From positions 10,427 through 74,426 of the forward strand of contig DASZNC010000036.1 of assembly GCA_035551615.1 (NCBI GenBank): a DNA stretch of 64,000 nucleotides, in the 5' to 3' direction. Positions within the stretch are counted from its first letter, which is position 1; each line of letters opens with the position of its first letter. This DNA is from JAKCDU01 sp035551615. Lineage in GTDB: Bacteria; Actinomycetota; Acidimicrobiia; Acidimicrobiales; Palsa-688. Below the pieces are notes generated by a model. It did no database searches, was not told the origin of the DNA, and worked only from the letters and a program-made list of their open reading frames with translations. The translations under genes were made by a program, and so were the position numbers. This document shows, piece after piece, positions 54,462 through 61,663 of this stretch.

Positions 54462-56616
54462 TCACCACTCCCATGCGCTCCACCCGGACCTGAGGCCCGA
54501 GCTCATTTATGGACAGAACAGCGACCCGCCGGGCCCCGGCCGTAACCAACTGCTGCAGCGGCGGGCGGAGGCGGGTGGCGCAGATCAGCACGGCGTCACG
54601 GCCGGCCTGCTCGATCTGCGTGGCCAGCGCCTGGACCTCGCGCACGAGCGCTTCGGCCAGGCCTGGGTCGATGGCCAGGTACGGACCCTGGTCCCCGGTC
54701 TTGACAGCCTCGATCAGCTGCCGCTCGAGGGCGGCATCGAGGGTGATGGCGGCGACCTTGCCGTCCTTGGCGTACTGGGCGGTGATGGCCGGGCCGAGGG
54801 CCGAGCGGGCCGCCTCGAGCAGGCCGTCCGGCTCCCGGCTCTGGCGGGCCTTGACGGTGATGGCTTCCAGGATGCGGACGATGTCGCGGATGGCCACGCC
54901 CTCGTCGAGCAGGCTGCACAGCACCCGGTGCACGTCCGTGAGGGTCACCTGGGCGGTGGCCATCTCGTCGAGGACGGCCGGGTCGGACGACTTGAGGCGG
55001 TCCAGGATCTGGCGGACCTGCTGGGTGGACAGGAGGCGACCGGCGTAACGGCCCGACACCTCGCCCAGGTGGGTGGTGATGACCGAGGAGCGGTCGATGA
55101 CCGTGGCGCCGGCGATCAGTGCCTGCTGGCGGACCTCGGCCGGCACCCATTTGGCCGGCAGGTTGAACACCGGCTCGATGGTCGCTTCGCCGGGGACCAG
55201 GTCGAGGCCGTCGCCGATGGCGAGGAAGCGGCCGGGGGGCGCCGTGCCGGTGGCCGTCTCCACGCCGTTGATGCGGATGCAGTAGGAGTCGGGGGGCAGG
55301 TTGACGTTGTCACGGGTCCGGACCGACGGCATGATCAGGCCCTTCTCCACCGCCATCTTGCGGCGCAGGCCCTTCACCCGGTCCAGCAGGTCGCCACCGC
55401 GGGCGGCGTCGACCAGGTCGATCAGGTTGGTGCCGATCTCCAGCTCGAGCGGCTCGATCCTCATCTCGCCGGCCAGCGCCGTCGGGCTGTCGGGATCGAT
55501 GCCCGGCTTCTCGGGGTCGTCGCTCGCCGTCTCGTCGGCGTCCGAGCTCTCCACGGCGGCGGCCGCCCGGCGGCCCACGATGAAGAGGACGCCGGCCACC
55601 ACCAGGAAGGCGAAGTGGGGCAGGCCGGGCACGACGCCCATGAGGGCCATGACCGCGCTGGCCACGCTGATGGCCTTGTGCTGGCGCTGCAGCTGGCCGA
55701 TGACGTCGGTCCCGAAGTCGTTGTCGTCGGTGGCCGCCCGGGTCACGACCAGACCGGTGGAGATCGACAGCAGCAGGGCCGGGATCTGCGAGACCAGGCC
55801 GTCGCCGACCGAGAGGAGGCTGTAGGCGTGGACGGCGTTGGACGGCGACAGGTGGTGCTGGACGATGCCCACGGTCAGGCCGCCGAGCAGGTTGATGGCG
55901 GTGATGACGATGGCGGCGATGGCGTCGCCCCGGACGAACTTGGACGCACCGTCCATGGCCCCGTAGAAGTCGGCCTCGTCGGCGATCTCCTTGCGGCGCC
56001 GGCGGGCCTCCTGCTGGTCGATGGCGCCGGCGTTCAGGTCGGCGTCGATGGCCATCTGCTTGCCGGGCATGGCGTCGAGGGTGAAGCGGGCGGCGACCTC
56101 GGCCACGCGGCCGGCACCGTTGGTCACCACGACGAACTGGATGACGACCAGGATCAGGAAGACGACCAGGCCGATGATGATCTGGCCGCCGACCACGAAG
56201 TGGCCGAAGGCGGAGATGACCGAGCCGGCGTAGCCGTGCAGGAGCACCAGGCGGGTGGCCGAGACGTTGAGGGCCAGACGGAACATCGTGGCGACGAGCA
56301 GGACCGAGGGGAACACGGAGAAGTCGAGCGGCCTCTTCACGTGCATGGTCATCAAAAGGATGATCACGGCGCCGCTGATGTTGGCGCTGATCAGGACGTC
56401 CAGCACCACGCTCGGCATCGGCACGACCAGCATCACCACGATGGCGATGACGGCGGCCGGAACGCCTATGAGACCGGAGCGTTTGCGCAAGAGAACCTCG
56501 GATGGGCTGTCACGGATCAGGGCTTGTCCCTGAAGGGGAGGACCATCCGTGGCCCGTCTGGCTCGCCGTCCTGGCGAAACGTCCTGCCTTCTCAGCGGGA
56601 CGATGGCTTGCGCCAC
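54439..56616 (-). CDS. flhA: Flagellar biosynthesis protein FlhA
   Basis: FlhA is the export-gate membrane protein of the flagellar type III system. It contains the membrane domain (VPAAVIAIVVMLVVPMPSVVLDVLI...), the FHIPEP-region equivalent (GAGRVAEVAARFTLDAMPGKQMAIDADLNAG) and a C-terminal cytoplasmic ring domain (PPDSYCIRINGVE... STQQVRQILDRLKSSDPAVLDEM). Two starts are possible: GTG at 56616, about 6 nt after a sigma-28-like -10 (leaderless), or TTG at 56490, with GAGG 5 nt upstream. The 42 residues between them are not typical of FlhA. It is the first gene of the eleven-gene operon. Confidence 0.95.
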   Translation of the reverse strand: MAQAIVPLRRQDVSPGRRARRATDGPPLQGQALIRDSPSEVLLRKRSGLIGVPAAVIAIVVMLVVPMPSVVLDVLISANISGAVIILLMTMHVKRPLDFSVFPSVLLVATMFRLALNVSATRLVLLHGYAGSVISAFGHFVVGGQIIIGLVVFLILVVIQFVVVTNGAGRVAEVAARFTLDAMPGKQMAIDADLNAGAIDQQEARRRRKEIADEADFYGAMDGASKFVRGDAIAAIVITAINLLGGLTVGIVQHHLSPSNAVHAYSLLSVGDGLVSQIPALLLSISTGLVVTRAATDDNDFGTDVIGQLQRQHKAISVASAVMALMGVVPGLPHFAFLVVAGVLFIVGRRAAAAVESSDADETASDDPEKPGIDPDSPTALAGEMRIEPLELEIGTNLIDLVDAARGGDLLDRVKGLRRKMAVEKGLIMPSVRTRDNVNLPPDSYCIRINGVETATGTAPPGRFLAIGDGLDLVPGEATIEPVFNLPAKWVPAEVRQQALIAGATVIDRSSVITTHLGEVSGRYAGRLLSTQQVRQILDRLKSSDPAVLDEMATAQVTLTDVHRVLCSLLDEGVAIRDIVRILEAITVKARQSREPDGLLEAARSALGPAITAQYAKDGKVAAITLDAALERQLIEAVKTGDQGPYLAIDPGLAEALVREVQALATQIEQAGRDAVLICATRLRPPLQQLVTAGARRVAVLSINELGPQVRVERMGVVNVASETV

Positions 56617-56621
56617 TGGAT

Positions 56622-56649
56622 GTATCGGACGGGTCGGGCGCCGGCTTTA
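56622..56649 (-). promoter_or_regulatory. Candidate sigma-28 (FliA/WhiG-type) promoter of the flagellar operon
   Basis: On the minus strand TAAA (56646-56649) is followed by 16 nt and then TCCGATAC (56622-56629). The consensus is TAAA-N15/16-GCCGATAA. It lies directly before flhA. Confidence 0.5.
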
Positions 56650-56786
56650 GAACCGATCCCTCCGGTAGGTGCCCGTTGTGCCCTTCTCTTGCACCTGGAT
56701 TCAAGGTGTCGCGCCTGGTTTCCGACATTTCGGGGGAGTGACGGCGGCCCGGAGGTACGACCGGGCGGCGGCAGGAGGAGAGCAGC

Positions 56787-58877
56787 ATGGAGTTCAACCT
56801 CGGATACCTGGAGACCGGCGCGCTGCGGGCGGCCGGGGCGCGCCCCGTCCGCGGTTACTGGCCCCACCTCCGACTGATACCGCTGATCGAATCCGCCGAA
56901 CTGCAGCAGCAGGCGGCCGGCCTGCCGGCCCACACCCGGGCCGTAGTCGGGCTCCCGCTGCCGAAACGACCGGTCCCGGTGCACGCCATCGTGACCACGG
57001 ACCCGGCCCGTAGCCGCCAACTGGTGACGGCCGAGGGAGCGCCACCGATCATCGGCTGGGACGGGGTGGACGCGGCCTACCAGGAATGGATGCGGTCGAC
57101 CTACCTGCCCTTCGAGCGCCAGGTCGCCCTGTTCGAACCGCAGGGTCTCCGTCCGGTGGATACGCCGGCCGAGTCGGCTCATCTCGAAGTGGTCGGTAGC
57201 TGCGGGTCGGGCTTCATGTTGCGGTACACCGACGGCGTCGCCCAGCAACTGAACATGCAACTGCAGTGCAGCCACATCGTCCACAACCACCCGGTTCCGG
57301 TCGGGCGCGTCGGTGCCCGCCCCGACTTCCAGGTGGTGGTCCCCCCGCTGCGGTACATGCACCCCCGCAACCTGGACGACTTCTTCGCCTGGACCGACCA
57401 CGAGCTCGGGCTGCGGGAGACCATCGCCCACATGCGGCGGTACATGGACTCGATCGCCGCCGGCCTGGACGTCGACCACCGGTTCGTGGTCGGCTTCCTC
57501 GAACCGTTCTCCGACCCGCTCGGCTACGACACCGCCGCCGGCGGTCCCGAGAACTTCAAGGTCTTCGTGCGCCGGGCCAACGAGGCCCTGGCCGCATGGT
57601 GCCGCACCCGGCCGGGCACCCACTTCGTCGACGGCAACGAGATCTCGGCCCTGCTCGGCCGTATGCGTACCGACGAGGAAATGCTCAACTACTACGGCCA
57701 CCGGATCGTGTTCGATCCCTATGACGACTGGATCGAGCAGGACAACCCGCTGACCCCGTACTCCACGCTGGAGTCGTTCGACATGCAGCCGGCCCTCTAC
57801 TACACGGTCCTGTTGCGCCACGTCCTGGCCCGGCGGACGACCATCCTCGGGCGGGCGCCGGTGAAGCTCGTGATCACCGACCTGGACAACACCCTGTGGC
57901 GGGGGGTGGCCGCCGAGGGCACCGTCGATCACTGGAACAGCCGACCGGCCGGATACGCCGAGGCCCTGCGCATCGTCCAGCGCCGGGGCATCCTGCTGGC
58001 CATCGCCAGCAAGAACGACGACGATTTCGTCCGCAGCCGGTGGGACGCCCTGAAAGGGGCGGGCGAAGATCCGCTCGGGATCTCGCTGGCCCTGAGCGAC
58101 TTCGTGATGGCCAGGATCAACTTCGGGCCGAAGTCCGAGAGTGTCCGCCAGATCCTGGCCGCCACCAACCTGGCGGCCGCCAACACCGTCTTCATCGACG
58201 ACAACCCGCTCGAGCGCGAGGAGGTGCAGGCCGCCTTCCCGGAGATGCGCGTCCTCGGCGCCGAGCTCAGCTACCTGCGCCGGGAGCTCCTGTACAGCCC
58301 CTACACCCAGAGAGCGGTACTGACCGATGAGGACCGGCACCGGACGGAGATGACGCTCAGCCGGATCGCCTTCCACGAGGCGGGCGGCGACGACGGCGCC
58401 GGCGGGGACTTCCTGGCCCAGTTGGGGCTGACCCTCCGCACCGGCGTGGCCGCCGACGCCACCTCCGACGAGGCCGTGCGCGCCGTGCAGCTCATCGACA
58501 AGACCAACCAGTGGAACCTGAACGGTCGGCGGATCGAAGGCCCCCTGCCGGCCGGCCATCAACTGGTGTGGGGATCGGTCGCCGACTCCCACTCCGGCTA
58601 CGGCATCGTGGCCGCCGCCGTGGTCGACCCGACCGAAGCGGCCGTCACCCACCTGGTCGTCAGCTGCCGCGTCATCGGCATGGGCATCGACGAGGCGTTC
58701 GTGGCCGAGCTGGGTCGGGCCTTCGGCCGGTTGCGACTGGCCTACGCGGCCACCGACCGCAACCGGGCCACCCAGGCGTTCATGGCCGCCCGCCACGGTC
58801 TCCTCGACCTGGACGGGGCGGCCGGGCCGGCGCACGTGGCCATCGAGGCTCCGCTGGCCGTACTGGCCGGGTCCTAG
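56787..58877 (+). CDS. FkbH-like HAD-superfamily protein with GNAT-type C-terminus
   Basis: The 696-residue protein has an N-terminal SGNH-hydrolase-like region (residues 1-350), a HAD-IIIC domain with DLDNTLWRGV (D365, D367), IASKNDDDFV and VFIDDNPLEREEV, and a C-terminal acetyltransferase-like domain (TNQWNLNGRRIEG... AFVAELGRAFGRLRLAYAATDRNRATQAF). FkbH proteins activate 1,3-bisphosphoglycerate-derived glyceryl units in polyketide and surface-glycan pathways. Near flagellar and glycosyltransferase genes, a role in decorating a surface glycan is plausible but unproven. AGGAGGA precedes the ATG by about 8 nt. It is divergent from flhA and convergent with the GT4 gene. Confidence 0.88.
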   Translation: MEFNLGYLETGALRAAGARPVRGYWPHLRLIPLIESAELQQQAAGLPAHTRAVVGLPLPKRPVPVHAIVTTDPARSRQLVTAEGAPPIIGWDGVDAAYQEWMRSTYLPFERQVALFEPQGLRPVDTPAESAHLEVVGSCGSGFMLRYTDGVAQQLNMQLQCSHIVHNHPVPVGRVGARPDFQVVVPPLRYMHPRNLDDFFAWTDHELGLRETIAHMRRYMDSIAAGLDVDHRFVVGFLEPFSDPLGYDTAAGGPENFKVFVRRANEALAAWCRTRPGTHFVDGNEISALLGRMRTDEEMLNYYGHRIVFDPYDDWIEQDNPLTPYSTLESFDMQPALYYTVLLRHVLARRTTILGRAPVKLVITDLDNTLWRGVAAEGTVDHWNSRPAGYAEALRIVQRRGILLAIASKNDDDFVRSRWDALKGAGEDPLGISLALSDFVMARINFGPKSESVRQILAATNLAAANTVFIDDNPLEREEVQAAFPEMRVLGAELSYLRRELLYSPYTQRAVLTDEDRHRTEMTLSRIAFHEAGGDDGAGGDFLAQLGLTLRTGVAADATSDEAVRAVQLIDKTNQWNLNGRRIEGPLPAGHQLVWGSVADSHSGYGIVAAAVVDPTEAAVTHLVVSCRVIGMGIDEAFVAELGRAFGRLRLAYAATDRNRATQAFMAARHGLLDLDGAAGPAHVAIEAPLAVLAGS

Positions 58878-58890
58878 GGAACGTCACCGG

Positions 58891-58912
58891 CCAGACGGAC
58901 CGTCCGGTCTGG
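58891..58912. terminator. Terminator-like hairpin between convergent FkbH and GT4 genes
   Basis: CCAGAC-GGA pairs with TCC-G-GTCTGG (one bulged G) across a 3-nt loop. It starts 14 nt after the FkbH-like stop. Confidence 0.5.
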
Positions 58913-59006
58913 TCGCCATTTCACCAGCTCTTCCGCGTCGAGCCGCGCCGGTCGATCGGCCCACCGTGGACGATGGCTGGCGCGCCCCGCGGTTCCGGCC
59001 CCGGCG

Positions 59007-61415
59007 CTATCGGGCGACGAGGACCTCGTCGGCGGCGGCCGGTGACGAGAGGTCGGCCAAGCGGGTGGCCGCCGCCTGGGCGGCCACGTCCCAGGTGAAG
59101 CGGCTGGCTATGCGCTCACGGCCGGCGCCGCCCTTGGCGGCGGCCTGTTCCTGGTCGGTCACGGCGGTGCGCATCAGCCCCACCAGTTGCTCCAGGTCGG
59201 GTTCGGCCCACCAGTAGCCGGCCGGGCTCGGACCCATGTCGGCCAGCCCGCCGTGGGTCTCGATGGCCGGCACCAGCCAGCTGGTCGTGTGGTCGCAGAA
59301 GTCGAGGCAGGCGCCGTAGTTGGTGACGATGGTGGGCCGACCGCAGGCCATGGCCTCGGCCACGGGCAGGCCGAAGCCCTCGCCGCGGTAGGGGTGGACC
59401 AGCACGTCGGCGGATCGGTACAGGGCGGCCATCTCCGCCTTGGTCAGACGGCGGTCGATGATCTCGATGGCCGGTCCGTCGGGGTCGGCGGCCGCTGCTC
59501 GCAGCTCATCGTCCAGGTTGTTGCCGCTGTACACGCCGTCGGTGCCGAACGGCTTCACGACCAGGCAGACGTCGTCGTCGGGTCCGAACGCGGCCCGGTA
59601 CCCGTTCAGCACCAGGTCGAAGCCCTTGCGGGAGATGACCCCGCCGACGAAGAGCAGTTTCTTGGTCCTGGTCGTCTGCAGGTGGAGGCGGGGGCCGTCC
59701 GGGTGGAACAGATCGGTGTCGACGCCGTTCGGCACCACCGCCACCTTGTCGGCCGGGACGCCGCTACGCAGATAGCAGTCGCGCACCCATGACGTCGGCA
59801 CCCACATCTCTTCGACGTTCTGGGCGATGGCCTCCACCCAGGACCCGGGGATACCGCCGTACTCCCAGGGCTGGATCACGACCAGGCGGCCCTGGGCCGC
59901 CGGCGTGAAGTCGGGCGGCCAGAAGTGGCGCACCTCGAACGCGATGGGACCGTCCGGCCGGGCCCGCCCGGCGCCGGGCACGTCGGCCAGTTGGAGGGCG
60001 TTGTCGGCCGGGTACGGCGGCAACTCGGAACTGACCGCTTCCACCGGCAGCTCATGCGTCCGGCCCAGGCGGGAGACCAGCTCGCGGCTCACGCCGGCCA
60101 GGCTGTGGTCGGCGAACACATCGCCCACCCACCGGATGCGGCTCGGCGCCCCTGTGGCCGTCAGATCCGCGCCCACGGCATACGGCGTGTTGCCGGACAG
60201 GGCCCGCAACCGGTCCTCCGCACGGGGCGCCACCTGGTGCCACTGCCACTGTCGTTCGATGTCGGCCCGGGCCCGTCGTCCGATGGTCCGCCGCATCTGC
60301 CCGTCGGCCGCCAGTTCCCGGAGTGCCTCGGTCAGCTCGCCGACCGACGGCTCGGCCCACATCTGCCCCCGGAAGGCCTCGACCGGCATGCGGTCATCGA
60401 CCGGGACCAGCCCGTCGATCGAGATCAGCCGGCTGTTGGCCTCGTTCATGAAGTCGGTGTTGCCCCCCCAGTTGGTGGCGATCACCGGTAGCCCGCACGA
60501 CATGGCTTCGTGCAGCGGGCGGCCCCATCCCTCGCCGCGTGCGGCACCGACGTAGACATCGGCGGCGGCCATGAAACGGGGCATGGCCTCGGTCGTCAAC
60601 TGCTGACCGACGACGACGATCGGAGCCACGTCGGCCCGGGTGCGACCGAACTGGGCCAGTTGCTCGTCGATCAGTGCGTAGACGGCGGAGGCGTTGTCGC
60701 CGCCGTAGTAGTGCGGCAGGTACGAGCGGATGACCAGCGAGACGTCGGCGTCGGGCCGGAACGCATCGGCCCAGGCCCGCAGGAGCAGGTCCGGGGCCTT
60801 GCGGTGACCCCACTCGAACACGCTCATGAAGACGGTGCCACGGGTGCCGACGATGGGCAGCGGCTTCAGCCCCGGCCGGTAGGCGGAGGCGTCGACCCCG
60901 CCGGGCACGACATGCATCGGCACCCGGACGCCGGCCCGGGTGAAGGTGTCCAGGTTGAAGTGGCCGGGGACCCACACCTCGTCGAGGGTGTTGAGCCGGG
61001 CCACGCACTCGGCCGGCAGGCCGTCGGTCTCGAACATGGCCCGGCCCACGGTCACCGCGGCGAAGGGCACCCGGTAGATGGCCCGGATCGGCAGATGGGC
61101 GACGGCGGTGATCGGCGCGACGGTCGGCCGGTTGAGCGCCTCGTTCAAGAGGATGGCCAGTGGTGGGTCGTGGCGCAGGTTGTCGACGAAATCGGGCGAG
61201 TCGTCGGCGCTCATGATCTTGATCGGTATCTGGCGCTTGACCAGATTGCGGACCAGCCCCCGTGCCTCCTCGCCGAAGCCGGACGGATTGAAGAACGGCG
61301 CCAGCCAGGCGACCGAGCCCCGCCACTCGTTGGTGATGGCGCGGGTGGTCGCCCGCCCGCCGGGGGTGACCCGGCCGGACGGCCGTTTGGCCTTGCCGGC
61401 CGGACGCTTGCTCAC
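59007..61415 (-). CDS. Tandem two-domain GT4 family glycosyltransferase
   Basis: The 802-residue protein contains two GT-B modules. The first (about residues 30-400) has WLAPFFNPSGFGEEARG, VVPGGVD, and the donor-binding GEGWGRPLHEAMSCGLPVIATN. The second (about 420-790) has VVPNGVDTDLF, a phosphate-loop-like VGGVISRKGFD and YRGEGFGLPVAEAMACGRPTIVTN. Both keep the E-x7-E-like catalytic pattern, so both may be active. It probably adds two sugars to a surface or flagellar glycan; donor and acceptor are unknown. The GTG start at 61415 overlaps the upstream small ORF by 4 nt. Confidence 0.9.
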   Translation of the reverse strand: MSKRPAGKAKRPSGRVTPGGRATTRAITNEWRGSVAWLAPFFNPSGFGEEARGLVRNLVKRQIPIKIMSADDSPDFVDNLRHDPPLAILLNEALNRPTVAPITAVAHLPIRAIYRVPFAAVTVGRAMFETDGLPAECVARLNTLDEVWVPGHFNLDTFTRAGVRVPMHVVPGGVDASAYRPGLKPLPIVGTRGTVFMSVFEWGHRKAPDLLLRAWADAFRPDADVSLVIRSYLPHYYGGDNASAVYALIDEQLAQFGRTRADVAPIVVVGQQLTTEAMPRFMAAADVYVGAARGEGWGRPLHEAMSCGLPVIATNWGGNTDFMNEANSRLISIDGLVPVDDRMPVEAFRGQMWAEPSVGELTEALRELAADGQMRRTIGRRARADIERQWQWHQVAPRAEDRLRALSGNTPYAVGADLTATGAPSRIRWVGDVFADHSLAGVSRELVSRLGRTHELPVEAVSSELPPYPADNALQLADVPGAGRARPDGPIAFEVRHFWPPDFTPAAQGRLVVIQPWEYGGIPGSWVEAIAQNVEEMWVPTSWVRDCYLRSGVPADKVAVVPNGVDTDLFHPDGPRLHLQTTRTKKLLFVGGVISRKGFDLVLNGYRAAFGPDDDVCLVVKPFGTDGVYSGNNLDDELRAAAADPDGPAIEIIDRRLTKAEMAALYRSADVLVHPYRGEGFGLPVAEAMACGRPTIVTNYGACLDFCDHTTSWLVPAIETHGGLADMGPSPAGYWWAEPDLEQLVGLMRTAVTDQEQAAAKGGAGRERIASRFTWDVAAQAAATRLADLSSPAAADEVLVAR

Positions 61416-61663
61416 CGGTCGCCCCGGAACGACGGGTGGCTGGGATGGGCCAGGTACGACGGGTGGGCCTGATGGGACTGGTTCGACTGCTGGGACTGGT
61501 TCGACTGGTCGCTCAGGTGCTTCTGGTGCATCAGGTGGGCTAGGAGCGTGGGCAGCGCCCGGTTGTCGAGACCGGGCGGGCGGGGGCGGCCCGGCCGGCG
61601 GCCGGTGGTCGGGACCGGTTGGCCGGCCGCCCGGTGGCTACGCCCGGCCGGGCGGCGGCTCAT
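61412..61663 (-). CDS. Small Arg/Pro-then-Ser/Gln/His-rich ORF coupled to both neighbours
   Basis: The 83-residue frame starts within the stop region of the GT2 gene (4-nt overlap) and ends within the start of the GT4 gene (4-nt overlap). The N-terminal half is basic and Pro-rich (SRRPAGRSHRAAGQPV). The C-terminal part repeats SNQSQQSNQSHQ and HPSYLAHPSHPS and is probably disordered. An 18-bp DNA repeat underlies SNQSQQ (61473-61489 and 61491-61507). The double overlap argues it is translated. The family is not recognised. Confidence 0.65.
   Translation of the reverse strand: MSRRPAGRSHRAAGQPVPTTGRRPGRPRPPGLDNRALPTLLAHLMHQKHLSDQSNQSQQSNQSHQAHPSYLAHPSHPSFRGDR

Noticed and set aside
56661..56684. 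CTCCGGTAGGT-like match to the 3' part of class I c-di-GMP riboswitches
   Set aside because: The 5' core (GGGCAAACC and GACGCAAAGCC) is absent on both strands within 200 nt. An 11-base match is expected by chance in this GC-rich DNA.
54928..56877. Long plus-strand frame opposite flhA
   Set aside because: It is antisense to flhA and has Asp/Gly/His-rich shadow composition. It also crosses the flhA-FkbH promoter gap.
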